The notes under the pieces are model-generated. The model ran no database searches. It was not told where the DNA came from and saw only the letters and a program-made list of their open reading frames with translations. DNA of 64,000 nucleotides from Pseudomonas sp. ACN8 (GTDB lineage Bacteria; Pseudomonadota; Gammaproteobacteria; Pseudomonadales; Pseudomonadaceae). Shown here piece by piece: positions 25,657 to 34,702 of this stretch. Position numbers and translations under genes: made by a program. The stretch is taken from the NCBI RefSeq assembly GCF_002303925.1, contig NZ_MRCS01000003.1:62001-126000 (forward strand), read 5' to 3'. Within the stretch, counting starts at the first letter, position 1; each line of letters begins with the position of its first letter.

Positions 25657-26472
25657 CTAAGTCCTGTAACGCGATGGCGCGACGCCGAATGCCTGCCGAA
25701 AGGCACGGTTGAAATGGCTTTGATCGTAGAAGCCGACGGCGTGGGCGACATCGATGATCGGTTGCTCGCTGCCAGACAGCAGGCCACAGGCCCGTTCGAG
25801 ACGCAATCGAAGCAGCCAGGCGTGTGGCGTCATGCCGATGGTCCGCTTGAACTGCTTGAGGAAGGGGAAGCGGCCCAGCCCGCACAGGCCAGCGAGATCA
25901 TCGAGGGTGATTCGCTGATCAATGTGGCTGAAACAATAGTCCCTGACGCGAGACCATTGCAGCGGCGATAGCGTCCCTGTCACCGTTTCGGGCCTGATCG
26001 CCCGTGACTGGTTCAACAGGTGTTCAAGCAGGGTGAACCATTGCGTCTGCACCGCAAGGGTGCCGGGGCCGACGACCTGCTGCATCGCTTCGTGAAACCC
26101 CCGCAGGTTACCGACAAGCCCGGTGTCTTCGAGCAGCACACCGGCCAATTCAAGCTCTTTCGGTTGACCGCTGATCTCCTCGGTCAGGCTCGCGACCAGC
26201 GCCTGGGACAGACGGAATGTCTTGAGCGTATAAGCGCCGCCGCCCTCGGACACGCCATCGTGGATTTCGCCCGGAGGCATCAGGGCAACATTTCCCGGAC
26301 CCAAAAGAAACGACTCGCCCTTCGAACGATGACGCTGGATGCCTTCGGTGACAAAACCGATGTGGAAGTCGAGGTGGTAATGGCGATCGAAGCCGACATT
26401 CGCAAAACGTGCGGACCCCAGCACCAGGCCTGGTACTTCGGGCACGTGATGGTAATTGGCATGCTCAGTCAT
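25657..26472 (-). CDS. AraC-family transcriptional regulator with cupin sensor
   Basis: A 271-residue regulator. The N-terminal half (~residues 25-95) is a cupin-like sensor (GFDRHYHLDFHIGFVTEG, LLGPGNVALMPPGEIHDG). The C-terminal ~100 residues hold two HTH motifs: RITLDDLAGLCGLGRFPFLKQFKRTIGMTPHAWLLRLRLERA and PIIDVAHAVGFYDQSHFNRAFRQAFGVAPSRYR. This is the layout of AraC regulators annotated near amino-acid exporters and metabolism genes. It lies directly upstream of the threonine aldolase on the same strand, so control of that gene is the simplest reading. Confidence 0.85.
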   Translation of the reverse strand: MTEHANYHHVPEVPGLVLGSARFANVGFDRHYHLDFHIGFVTEGIQRHRSKGESFLLGPGNVALMPPGEIHDGVSEGGGAYTLKTFRLSQALVASLTEEISGQPKELELAGVLLEDTGLVGNLRGFHEAMQQVVGPGTLAVQTQWFTLLEHLLNQSRAIRPETVTGTLSPLQWSRVRDYCFSHIDQRITLDDLAGLCGLGRFPFLKQFKRTIGMTPHAWLLRLRLERACGLLSGSEQPIIDVAHAVGFYDQSHFNRAFRQAFGVAPSRYRT

Positions 26473-26672
26473 GAAACCCGTTCAATAATCGGCGAGGAGG
26501 GCAGGGAGCACAAAGTTTAGGTCCACAGGACACATAGATCCAAGGGTTGCCAGCAACTGGCATGAGTTCGTGCATGACTCATTGAGTGTCAACCGAACTT
26601 GCTCGACATGATGATGTTGCGCAGCAAGTGACTACGGCCACTTGTCCGCTGCGCAACATCCTGTAGCCGCCC

Positions 26673-27128
26673 CTAGCCTTGTGGCACCACCCGCGCTTCG
26701 TTTCCGGCACCCTCGACATACACGTTCATGCCTTTTCTCAGCGCCGGATTGATCGGCTGGGTCACCTGAACCAGTACGCCGCTCTGGGTGCGAACGATGA
26801 TCTGCTGTGCGTCCACGGGCTGATCATATTTTTTCTTTTCGACGTAGTTGCCGCCTGCCGCACCCGCGAGGGCACCGGCGACCATCGCCACATCCCGGCC
26901 GGTGCCCCCGCCGATCAGGCTACCCAGGGCCAGACCGCCAATACCGCCCATTATGGCACCGACACCGCTATCGTGATTGGTCTGCATCTGGGTCTGTGTA
27001 ATCTGCTCGATTTTCCCCGAGCGAATTTCCATCTCGCCAGCGCCCCCGCTCCCGGCACCCACCGCGGCACAGCCGCCAAGCACCAGACCAAAAAGCGTAA
27101 TCGTCAGCCAGGAAGCGATTGTTTTCAT
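26673..27128 (-). CDS. SlyB/PcpY-like glycine-zipper outer-membrane lipoprotein
   Basis: A 151-residue precursor with a type II signal (MKTIASWLTITLFGLVLGGC; lipobox LGGC, acylated Cys at ~20). The middle carries the glycine-zipper 2TM region GAIMGGIGGLALGSLIGGGTGRDVAM and a second GALAGAAGGN (residues ~58-95). The C-terminus is a small beta domain with QIIVRTQSGVLVQVTQ and GMNVYVEG. SlyB-family lipoproteins stabilise the outer membrane under envelope stress (PhoPQ control in enterics). Monocistronic, with a 249-bp gap before the divergent diguanylate cyclase. Confidence 0.85.
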   Translation of the reverse strand: MKTIASWLTITLFGLVLGGCAAVGAGSGGAGEMEIRSGKIEQITQTQMQTNHDSGVGAIMGGIGGLALGSLIGGGTGRDVAMVAGALAGAAGGNYVEKKKYDQPVDAQQIIVRTQSGVLVQVTQPINPALRKGMNVYVEGAGNEARVVPQG

Positions 27129-27300
27129 CGTCGAACTCCATTTTCAGAGGAAGTGGATCATGCAATTGCATCCAATGACGTTAGACGAAAATGGAGAATC
27201 GGTGCGATTCAAGTGGGCTCTACGTCTACCGCGAGGTTTAGTGAGATAATGGCAGCGTAAGACTTCGGACTTCCCTTTTTCTGCATGGATTGCACCTCGT

Positions 27301-27381
27301 TTGAAAACCATAGCCTTTGCCTTCGCTTTACTTATTCCCATCGGCACCCTGCACGCACTGCGCATTGAGAAACCCGAATGA
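27301..27381 (+). other. Possible 26-codon signal-like leader overlapping the cyclase start
   Basis: From TTG 27301 the frame reads as a hydrophobic, signal-peptide-like peptide (KTIAFAFALLIPIGTLHA then LRIEKPE) ending in a TGA that overlaps the first two ATGs of the next gene. No ribosome site is clear. It could be a translationally coupled leader, or the stub of a lost periplasmic partner gene; it could also be chance. Confidence 0.25.
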
Positions 27382-28940
27382 TGTTTACCAAGCGACGCAG
27401 TTCGCTGGTGGGGTTCATTCTTTTGGCGGTCGGACTGGTTGGTTTTTCGACCCTGCTACTGCTTACATCCGAGACGGAACGCCGGGAAACGCGTTTTTCA
27501 GAATACGTACAGAACATCTCTGGCATCGTGCGCAACCAGCTGGATACCAATGAAGCGGTATTGGCGGGTTTTTCAGCATTTCTCCAGGCCGTCGACCAGA
27601 GCGATACGGAAGCAGCCGTTCGTTATGCTGCAGCGGTTTTATCCGCGTACCCTCATATTTACATGCTCGAGGCGGCGAGGGCGGTACCCATTGCCGAGCA
27701 GACTGCATTTGAAGAGCTGTTGAGACGCACCTGGCGCCCGGACTTTGCACTCAAGGATTTCCCGAGCCTCGCTCGGCAACCCGCCCAGCATCAGGTCCAT
27801 CTCAATGAGACCTGGCCCGTGCTGTTCATGTACCCGCCACTCCCGGAGTCCAGTTCAATCTATGGTGTCAGGCTGGAAACCGTTGGGCATCTTTCATCTG
27901 CACTGGCTCGAGCCCGTAGTCACCAGAAACCCGTCGTATCACCCGTTTTCTCGATGTTCGAAGGTGGTAATGCCTACATTCTTATGCAGTCTGTCCGTCG
28001 AACCGAGGACGCAAGAGAGAGCACGCGCCCCAATTTTTTCGGCAGCACGATGTTGTCCTTACTGTTGATCAGAACGGACTCGTTATTGGAAGCCGTGAAC
28101 GATGCGAACGTTGATCCTTTCGTCCATATCAGCGCTGTTCTGAAAACCGGTGCCGGTTCAGAAAACAACGTGTTTTCTACGGACACAGAACAGGCTGGTT
28201 TCCTGGATCAACTTTTCCTGCCGCGCCTGACCGATCGGGTCGACATTAAAAACGCTTCACAACCCATGACGTTGCTGTTTGAGCGTCAGCTGCGGTTTGG
28301 GGATGTTCTGACTGCCGAAACGTTGGTGATCCTTGCCGTGTTGGCCGGGGCGCTTGTCCTCATGCCGCTTGTGTTGATTCGGCATTTCAAGGCGATAGAA
28401 AGGGCTGAAGTCGAGCACGAACGAGCAACGTACCTGGCAACCCATGACGTACTCACAGAATTGCCCAACCGCTACCTCTTTGCCGATCGTTTTGAGCAGG
28501 CCATCGACAGCTGGAAAATGGATGGGACACAGTTTGCCGTGTTGTTGATCGACCTGGATCACTTCAAGGAAATCAACGACGAATGCGGCCATGAAGTCGG
28601 CGATCAAGTGCTTCAAACAGTCGCAAGTCGCATGCTTCAGGCAACTCGCTCGCGTGACACCGTCGCACGCTATGGCGGGGATGAATTTGTCATTCTGCTT
28701 ACGGACATTACCAGCGCTGAGAGTGCTGAAAAAAAGGCGGGGAGGTTGTTTGAAGCCATCGCGCAGCCAGTCATGACAACCGCTGGAGAACGATCGCTCT
28801 CGTGCAGTATCGGGGTTTCGCTATTTCCTGTTCACGGCCAGAGTCTCGACACGTTGCTCAAGGCGGCGGATCAGTCCATGTATGGCGTCAAGCAATTGGG
28901 TCGCAAAGGCATTGCAATGACGGAAACGCTAGAGGCCTGA
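27378..28940 (+). CDS. CHASE-domain diguanylate cyclase
   Basis: A 520-residue inner-membrane sensor. Helix 1 (SLVGFILLAVGLVGFSTLLLLTS, ~9-31) and a second helix (LVILAVLAGALVLMPLVLI, ~313-331) flank a periplasmic CHASE domain (~45-280; QNISGIVRNQLDTNEAVLAGFSAFLQA, YPHIYMLEAARAVP, VRLETVGHL). The cytoplasmic GGDEF domain (~345-515) has THDVLTELPNRYLFADRF, a DLDHFKEIND metal site and the intact ARYGGDEFVILL. It should make c-di-GMP in response to an extracytoplasmic signal. A degenerate inhibitory RxxD motif is not obvious. The start is ATG 27378 or the next codon, 27381. No EAL partner is adjacent. Confidence 0.9.
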   Translation: MMFTKRRSSLVGFILLAVGLVGFSTLLLLTSETERRETRFSEYVQNISGIVRNQLDTNEAVLAGFSAFLQAVDQSDTEAAVRYAAAVLSAYPHIYMLEAARAVPIAEQTAFEELLRRTWRPDFALKDFPSLARQPAQHQVHLNETWPVLFMYPPLPESSSIYGVRLETVGHLSSALARARSHQKPVVSPVFSMFEGGNAYILMQSVRRTEDARESTRPNFFGSTMLSLLLIRTDSLLEAVNDANVDPFVHISAVLKTGAGSENNVFSTDTEQAGFLDQLFLPRLTDRVDIKNASQPMTLLFERQLRFGDVLTAETLVILAVLAGALVLMPLVLIRHFKAIERAEVEHERATYLATHDVLTELPNRYLFADRFEQAIDSWKMDGTQFAVLLIDLDHFKEINDECGHEVGDQVLQTVASRMLQATRSRDTVARYGGDEFVILLTDITSAESAEKKAGRLFEAIAQPVMTTAGERSLSCSIGVSLFPVHGQSLDTLLKAADQSMYGVKQLGRKGIAMTETLEA

Positions 28941-28965
28941 TCTCTTCAGCCCAGGAACAAGTGCG

Positions 28966-29066
28966 ATGATCGTCCGCCCGGCAACGCCTGACGATCTGTC
29001 GGTTCTGCTGGATTGCGTTTGCCTGATCAGAAAATCTCCTGAAATGGATGTGGTCAGCGCTCGTTG
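28966..29066 (+). pseudogene. 5' stub of a GNAT acetyltransferase
   Basis: AGGAA and ATG 28966 start a frame reading MIVRPATPDDLSVLLDCVCL, the characteristic opening of GNAT N-acetyltransferases (xIRPATxxDLxxL). After ~18 codons the similarity ends and the frame closes at 29066 inside the 3' end of the convergent lacI-type gene. The acetyl-CoA-binding part is gone, so this is a deletion remnant abutting the lacI locus. Confidence 0.45.
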
Positions 29067-30064
29067 ACCACAGCTGTGCTATTGCGCAACGTCAACTCAA
29101 ACGGCAATACCACATGACGCTGTGCAATCGGTTTCTTCTCAATCAGAGAGATCAGCATATCGACGGCTTTCTGGCCGAAGACTTCGGCGGGTTGCGCGAT
29201 GGTCGTCAGAGGCGGATCGCAGTACGCCGCGAAGGGGATGTCGTCGAAACCCACCAATGAAATATCCTCCGGTACCCGCAAGCCCTGTTGCTTGATTCGC
29301 TTCAACGCACCGATGGCCATTTCATCGTTTTCGCAAAACAGCGCGGTGGGACGATCAGACAGCTCCAGCATCGCTGCAGCACCGTCATGACCCGCCTTCA
29401 AACTGAAATCACCGTGGCAGATCAGGGCGGGATCGGACGCGATGCCGGCTTGGCGCAATGCATCCTGATAGCCGGCCACACGGTCGCGGGTCAGCGGGCT
29501 GCTTTTCGGGCCTTTGATCAGACCGATCCGCCGGTGGCCCAGTTCGATCAGATGCTCGGTCATGGCCTTGGCGGCCGCGCGGTTATCGAGGCTGATCGTC
29601 GGATGGCGGCCGCCTTGAATCACCTCACAGGCGTTGACGATAGGTGGTAGCTCAGCGCTGGGGAAGGGGGCTTCAAAAGGGTCGTAGGCGCGCAACTGAA
29701 TCACGCCGTCGGCCTGATGGGCGTACACCAGCTCGGCGAATTCCCGTTCTACTTCCTCGCGGCCCTGGGTGTCGCACAGCAGCAGTCGGTACCCGGCGGC
29801 CTGGGCAGCCTGTTGGGCACCGCTGATCACCCGGGCGAAAAAGGTATTGGCGATGGTCGGCACCAGAATCACCAGATTGCCGGTTCTGCGCGAGCGAAAC
29901 TGCACCGCCATCAGGTTCGGTCGATAACCGGCCTTTTCCACGGCGGCGTTGACCTTGTCCCGAGTGTCGGGGAGCACGCGCTCAGGCGACTTCAGTGTTC
30001 TGGATACTGTGGCCACCGAGACGCCGGCAAGCCGGGCTACTTCACGGATATTGGACAAGACCAC
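29054..30064 (-). CDS. LacI/GalR-family transcriptional regulator
   Basis: A 336-residue repressor. The N-terminal headpiece reads NIREVARLAGVSVATVSRTLKSPERVLPDTRDKV (residues ~4-38) with a hinge helix at ~50-57. The periplasmic-binding-like core follows (LVILVPTIANTFFARVISGAQQAA, ALFCENDEMAIGALK, ISLVGFDDIPFAAYCDPPLTTI). It is divergent from the Gfo/Idh-isomerase-permease cluster. A perfect 18-bp palindrome of the LacI/GalR type (30183-30200) lies between them, so it very likely represses that operon and perhaps itself; the inducer would be a sugar or sugar derivative. The ligand is unknown. Confidence 0.9.
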   Translation of the reverse strand: MVLSNIREVARLAGVSVATVSRTLKSPERVLPDTRDKVNAAVEKAGYRPNLMAVQFRSRRTGNLVILVPTIANTFFARVISGAQQAAQAAGYRLLLCDTQGREEVEREFAELVYAHQADGVIQLRAYDPFEAPFPSAELPPIVNACEVIQGGRHPTISLDNRAAAKAMTEHLIELGHRRIGLIKGPKSSPLTRDRVAGYQDALRQAGIASDPALICHGDFSLKAGHDGAAAMLELSDRPTALFCENDEMAIGALKRIKQQGLRVPEDISLVGFDDIPFAAYCDPPLTTIAQPAEVFGQKAVDMLISLIEKKPIAQRHVVLPFELTLRNSTAVVNER

Positions 30065-30182
30065 CTCATTATCGAACTGTGTGGTTGGCGAGCTTAGCGC
30101 AGGTCGGCCGAGCCCTGAAATGTTCGTGGATTTTAATCCGGGTATTTGACACCTCGCACAACTGCGCCTAAATTCTCGCCAT

Positions 30183-30200
30183 GATGTAACCGGTTACATC
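30183..30200. promoter_or_regulatory. Perfect 18-bp LacI-type operator
   Basis: GATGTAACCGGTTACATC is a perfect palindrome with the central CG pair typical of LacI/GalR operators (TGTAACCGGTTACA core). It is 48 bp before the oxidoreductase start and 119 bp from the repressor start. Confidence 0.75.
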
Positions 30201-30247
30201 GTGGTGAAAGATAAGCCTGACACCGCCTCAAACAGAGAAAAGTCGCG

Positions 30248-31414
30248 ATGAATGTTCCAGTGCCAAAAATAAGAATGGGGTTTGTCGGTGGCGGCGAGGG
30301 CGCCTTCATTGGCAAAGCCCATCGTCAGGCCGCCGCGCTCGACAGTCGTTTTGAACTGGTGTGCGGTGCGTTTAGCCGAGACGCCCGCAACAACCAGGAC
30401 ACAGGTGCGGCGCAGGGATTGCCCGCTTCGCGCTGCTACAGCGACTGGCAGCACATGCTCGATGCCGAGCACGCGCTACCCGCCGATCGGCGAATGGAAC
30501 TGCTCGTCATCGTCACCCCTAATCACCTGCATGCCCCGATTGCCGCTCAGGCGCTGAGCGCAGGGTTTCATGTGTTCAGCGAGAAACCCGCGGCGCTGAA
30601 TCTGTCTGAGCTGTTACCCCTCAAAAAGCTGCTGGAGAGTAGCGACCGCCTCTATGGATTGGCCCACACCTACCTCGGTTATCCGATGGTCTGGCAGGCT
30701 CGGGAAATGGTTCGCGACGGTGTGATCGGCACGGTGCGCAAGGTCATCGTCGAGTATCCCCAGGGCTGGTTGAGTCAGGATGTGGCCGGGCAGGGCAACA
30801 AGCAGGCGGGCTGGCGCGATCAACCCGAACAGTCAGGGTTGGGAGGCTGCATTGGCGATATCGGTACCCATGCCTTTTCATTGGCCGAATTCGTGGCAGA
30901 CCAACCCATCAAGCACCTGTGTGCGATGTTGAATACGCACCTTGCAAGCCGGCAACTGGACGACGACGCCGCGATGCTGTTCAAGATGGCCGACGGCGCG
31001 AGCGGTGTATTGATCGCCAGCCAGGTCTGCGCTGGCGAAGAGAACCCGTTGAAGATCCGCGTCTACGGTGACAAGGGCGGGCTGGAATGGCGTCAGGAAG
31101 ACCCGTCGAGCCTGATTCATCGCTCTATTGATCAACCCTTGCGCATCCTGCGTTCGGGTGTCGGTCAACCCTGGTTGTGCGAAGCCGCGACCCGACGCAT
31201 GCGTCTGCCCGCCGGACATCCCGAAGGCTATCTGGAGGCCATGGCCAACCTCTACGGCGACTTCGCCAGCGCAATCCGCAGCAACGTCGAAGGCAACGAT
31301 GCCCCCGGCGTACCAGGCATCGAAGTTGGACTGCGCGGCATGGCGTTCATCGAAGCCGTGATCGCCAACCATCGTGGAGACACCAAGTGGACCGAACTGG
31401 TCTGCCATCCGTGA
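30248..31414 (+). CDS. Gfo/Idh/MocA-family oxidoreductase
   Basis: A 388-residue NAD(P)-dependent dehydrogenase for a sugar, inositol or glycoside-like substrate. The Rossmann start is RMGFVGGGEGAFIGKAHRQA (~9-28). VIVTPNHLHAPIAAQAL and the diagnostic EKP catalytic motif (HVFSEKPAALN, ~110-120) follow, and GDIGTHAFSLAEFV supplies the second catalytic His region. It is the first gene of the LacI-controlled operon; the next gene starts just beyond the stop codon. Such triplets with a TIM-barrel isomerase and a permease act in sugar or inositol/3-keto-glycoside catabolism; the substrate is not determined. Confidence 0.88.
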   Translation: MNVPVPKIRMGFVGGGEGAFIGKAHRQAAALDSRFELVCGAFSRDARNNQDTGAAQGLPASRCYSDWQHMLDAEHALPADRRMELLVIVTPNHLHAPIAAQALSAGFHVFSEKPAALNLSELLPLKKLLESSDRLYGLAHTYLGYPMVWQAREMVRDGVIGTVRKVIVEYPQGWLSQDVAGQGNKQAGWRDQPEQSGLGGCIGDIGTHAFSLAEFVADQPIKHLCAMLNTHLASRQLDDDAAMLFKMADGASGVLIASQVCAGEENPLKIRVYGDKGGLEWRQEDPSSLIHRSIDQPLRILRSGVGQPWLCEAATRRMRLPAGHPEGYLEAMANLYGDFASAIRSNVEGNDAPGVPGIEVGLRGMAFIEAVIANHRGDTKWTELVCHP

Positions 31415-31431
31415 ACCCGGAGAATCCCCCC

Positions 31432-32514
31432 GTGAACCCTACGCCCCAACCCCCGACAGGCTTGCGCGGGCCAGGTATTTTCCTGGCGCAGTTCATGTCC
31501 GCTGAAGCGCCATTCGATACACTGGCCAATATTGCTCGTTGGGCGGCGTCCCAAGGGTACAAGGCCATTCAGTTACCCACGTCGGGCACGCAATACATCG
31601 ACCTGGCGCGCGCCGCCGACAGTCAGGACTATTGCGACGAATTGAAAGCCATCTGTGCTCAAGCGGGCGTTGAAATCAGTGAGCTGTCGACGCACTTGCA
31701 AGGCCAACTGGTAGCGGTGCATCCGGCGTTCGATGCCTTGTTCGATGACTTTGCCCCGGCGCACTTACGTGGTCAGCCGCAGGCGCGGACCGAATGGGCC
31801 ATCGACCAATTGAAGCTGGCGGCCCGCGCCAGTCAGCGGTTGGGGTTGAAGGCCCATGCGACCTTTTCCGGCGCGCTGCTCTGGCCGTATCTCTACCCTT
31901 GGCCGCAGCGGCCGAGCGGTTTGGTCGAACAGGGTTTTGCAGAATTGGCCAAGCGCTGGTTGCCGATCCTCGAGTGTTTCGAAGAGGCCGGCGTCGACCT
32001 GTGCTACGAGATCCACCCCGGCGAAGACCTGCACGACGGCGCCTCGTTCGAGCGTTTTCTAGAGGCTGTCGACCATCATCCACGCGCCGCCATTCTGTAT
32101 GACCCGAGTCATCTGCTGCTCCAGCAAATGGACTACCTGGGTTTCATCGATCGCTACCACGACCGCATCCGCATGTTCCACGTCAAGGACGCCGAGTTCC
32201 GGCCCGATGCCCGCTCGGGTGTCTACGGCGGGTATCAGGCATGGGTCGATCGACCGGGCCGCTTCCGTTCTCTGGGCGATGGCCAGATCGACTTCAAATC
32301 GATCTTCAGCAAACTGACGCAATACGACTTTGCCGGTTGGGCCGTGCTGGAGTGGGAGTGTTGTTTGAAGGATTCGGCACAGGGTGCCGCGCAAGGAGCG
32401 GCGTTCATTGAGCAGCACATGATCACCAAGACACAAAAGGCGTTTGACGACTTCGCCAGCGTGACGTCCGACGAAGGTTTCAATCGTCGACTGCTGGGTT
32501 TACCCGATGCCTGA
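31432..32514 (+). CDS. Sugar phosphate isomerase/epimerase-like TIM-barrel protein
   Basis: A 360-residue AP-endonuclease-2-like (xylose isomerase-type) TIM barrel. Family motifs: FMSAEAPFDTLANIARWAASQGYKAIQLP near the start, GLKAHATFSGALLWPYLYPWPQ, CYEIHPGEDLHDG (metal Glu), ILYDPSHLLLQQMDY and MFHVKDAEFRPD, then WAVLEWECCLKDS. It has conserved Glu, Asp and His residues for a divalent metal. The start is GTG 31432, with GGAG nine bases upstream; an alternative GTG at 31411 overlaps the previous stop, and the much longer frame from 31177 is out-of-phase DNA of the upstream gene. Probably translationally coupled to it. Confidence 0.85.
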   Translation: MNPTPQPPTGLRGPGIFLAQFMSAEAPFDTLANIARWAASQGYKAIQLPTSGTQYIDLARAADSQDYCDELKAICAQAGVEISELSTHLQGQLVAVHPAFDALFDDFAPAHLRGQPQARTEWAIDQLKLAARASQRLGLKAHATFSGALLWPYLYPWPQRPSGLVEQGFAELAKRWLPILECFEEAGVDLCYEIHPGEDLHDGASFERFLEAVDHHPRAAILYDPSHLLLQQMDYLGFIDRYHDRIRMFHVKDAEFRPDARSGVYGGYQAWVDRPGRFRSLGDGQIDFKSIFSKLTQYDFAGWAVLEWECCLKDSAQGAAQGAAFIEQHMITKTQKAFDDFASVTSDEGFNRRLLGLPDA

Positions 32515-32570
32515 ATAAAACGTTGCTCGTTCCTCTCTCCAAAAAGAAAAACAATAAGACGGTGATTGTT

Positions 32571-33842
32571 ATGACCATGATGACCGCGCGATTAAGCGCC
32601 ATGATGTTCCTGCAGTTCTTTATCTGGGGCGGATGGTTCGTCACCCTCGGTACATTCCTCGCCAGTAATCTGGGCGCCAGCGGCGGGCAGATCGGCATGG
32701 CATTCTCGACACAATCCTGGGGCGCGATCATCGCGCCGTTTGTGATCGGTTTGATCGCCGACCGTATCTTCAATGCCGAGCGCATCCTCGCCGTGCTGCA
32801 CCTGGTGGGCGCTGTGTTGCTATATCAGCTTTATCGAGCGCCAGATTTCAGCACGTTCTATCCGTTCGTACTGGCCTACATGATGACCTACATGCCGACC
32901 CTGGCATTGGTCAATTCGGTCGCGTTCCGGCAGATGAGCGACCCGGCCCTGGAATTTTCCCGTATTCGCGTGTGGGGCACCCTCGGTTGGATTGTGGCCG
33001 GTGTGGTCATCAGCTTTGTGTTTGCGTGGGACTCTCAAGTCGCAATTTCATCAGGCGGATTACGCAATACCTTTCTGATGTCGGCGGTTGCTTCTCTGGT
33101 TCTGGGCCTTTACAGCTTCACCTTGCCGCGCACCGCACCCCTGAAGCCAGCGTCGGGCAGCGGTGGCTTCAAGCAAATGCTTGGGCTGGACACCTTGGGC
33201 TTGCTCAAAGACCGCAGCTACCTGGTATTCTTCATCGCCTCCATTTTGATCTGCATTCCGTTGGCGTTTTATTACCAGAATGCCAATCCGTTTCTGGCGG
33301 ACATCGGCATGACCAACCCCACGGCGAAAATGGCCATCGGTCAGGTCTCGGAAGTGCTGTTCATGCTGCTCCTGCCGCTGTTCATTCAGCGCTTCGGCAT
33401 CAAAATCGCGCTTTTGGTGGGGATGCTGGCGTGGGCCTTGCGCTACCTGTTGTTCGCCTACGGAAACAATGGTGACTTGGCCTTTATGCTGTTCACCGGC
33501 ATCGCCCTGCACGGCATCTGCTACGACTTCTTCTTCGTTTCGGGCCAGATCTACACCGATGCCAAAGCCTCGGAACACTTCAGAAGCTCTGCCCAAGGCC
33601 TGATTACCCTGGCGACCTATGGTCTGGGCATGCTGATCGGCTTCTGGGTCGCCGGGCAAGTGACCGATCACTACGCGTTGGCGGACAGCCATGACTGGAA
33701 AAGCATCTGGTTGTTTCCGACAGGTTTTGCCTTAGCGATTTTTTTCTGTTTTTCGCTGGCGTTCAAGGGACAGAACGTTGAGACGCCAGGTACTTCGCGC
33801 GCAGACGGACGAACCAGTAGGGTGCCGCTGCACAAACCCTAG
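32571..33842 (+). CDS. Nucleoside:H+ symporter-like MFS permease
   Basis: A 423-residue inner-membrane carrier with ~12 helices. The start MMFLQFFIWGGWFVTLGTFLASNLGASGGQIGMAFSTQSWGAIIAPFVIGLIADRIF matches nucleoside permease (NHS family, NupG/XapB-like). RIRVWGTLGWIVAG (~residue 130) and FYYQNANPFLADIG (~225) are also typical. Members often sit in clusters with Gfo/Idh dehydrogenases and isomerases and may carry sugars or glycosides rather than nucleosides. ATG 32571 is used; the TTG at 32523 lacks hydrophobic start context. It is the third gene of the LacI-controlled operon, 56 bases after the isomerase. Confidence 0.85.
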   Translation: MTMMTARLSAMMFLQFFIWGGWFVTLGTFLASNLGASGGQIGMAFSTQSWGAIIAPFVIGLIADRIFNAERILAVLHLVGAVLLYQLYRAPDFSTFYPFVLAYMMTYMPTLALVNSVAFRQMSDPALEFSRIRVWGTLGWIVAGVVISFVFAWDSQVAISSGGLRNTFLMSAVASLVLGLYSFTLPRTAPLKPASGSGGFKQMLGLDTLGLLKDRSYLVFFIASILICIPLAFYYQNANPFLADIGMTNPTAKMAIGQVSEVLFMLLLPLFIQRFGIKIALLVGMLAWALRYLLFAYGNNGDLAFMLFTGIALHGICYDFFFVSGQIYTDAKASEHFRSSAQGLITLATYGLGMLIGFWVAGQVTDHYALADSHDWKSIWLFPTGFALAIFFCFSLAFKGQNVETPGTSRADGRTSRVPLHKP

Positions 33843-34045
33843 CGTCTCGGAATGTTCGTTCTGAGTATAAAAAACTGACTGGTGAGGGCAGGGGAGAGAG
33901 CTGTTGGATGTGGCGATAGCTCATGAGATAGTGCTCGACGTACTCGTCTCTCACGCTGATCCGCTGCAAATCTCCCATTGTTGGCCGCCAGTTATCACGG
34001 CCGACCAGATGGAAAAAAAACCGTATATCAATCGTTATGTGAAGA

Positions 34046-34702
34046 ATGAATCGTCCGCTGTTTGTTTCTCTAGATGGGCCCAAGGGCGCCGGCAAAACCA
34101 CACTGTTGGAGGCCGTTACGAAAGTACTGAGGGCAGACAACAAAAAGGTGATCCGACTTTGCGAGCAAAAAAGCGATCCCTATAGGGGTGAAACAATGGC
34201 CCTCGTGAACAAACTCGTGAGAAATCCCACCCGGGATTTGGAGTTGGAGGTTTGTGAGCGCTTTGCCGATAGCCGTACCTGGATTTCCCGGCACGTGCTG
34301 GCTAAACAGCCACCAGACAGCATCATCTTGATCGATCGCTGGTACCCGTCTGATGCCGCGTTTCGCCGGATAGTCCCGTTTGCAGAGATTCTACAGTTGA
34401 ACATTGATCGAAACGTGCGAGTGCCAGACCTGCATGTCGGGGTTGTCACCACGCCTGAAATTTCATGGGCCAGGGCCGCGGCACGACGGCGTGGGCTGAG
34501 CAGTACCGTGATCCATAAGCTGGAAGAACATGTCGCTTGTACCAAGGCGTTCGAGCGAGCGATTGCAGATCAAGGCTGGGTTTTATGCCGTAATGAAGGA
34601 ACGATCGAAGACGCAACGATGCAGGTGGTTTCTGAGATCTATAGAGTCCTTCGATGCCCCGTAGGCGAAGTTCGCTGCGCCGGTCTTGTCGCCTTAGGGT
34701 AG
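34046..34702 (+). CDS. Thymidylate-kinase-like P-loop protein
   Basis: A 218-residue deoxynucleotide/nucleoside kinase-like protein. It has Walker A FVSLDGPKGAGKTTLLEAV (residues ~6-24), the DR[W/Y/F] motif LIDRWYPSDAAFRR (~95-108) typical of dTMP kinases and deoxynucleoside kinases, and AAARRRGLSS in the lid region. It diverges from housekeeping Tmk and stands alone, in an AT-richer intergenic setting beside a frameshifted HEPN-like gene. Housekeeping tmk would sit elsewhere. The role may be salvage, or part of an accessory or defence locus. No good ribosome site is seen before the ATG (GAAGA touches it), so the start is uncertain. Confidence 0.7.
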   Translation: MNRPLFVSLDGPKGAGKTTLLEAVTKVLRADNKKVIRLCEQKSDPYRGETMALVNKLVRNPTRDLELEVCERFADSRTWISRHVLAKQPPDSIILIDRWYPSDAAFRRIVPFAEILQLNIDRNVRVPDLHVGVVTTPEISWARAAARRRGLSSTVIHKLEEHVACTKAFERAIADQGWVLCRNEGTIEDATMQVVSEIYRVLRCPVGEVRCAGLVALG

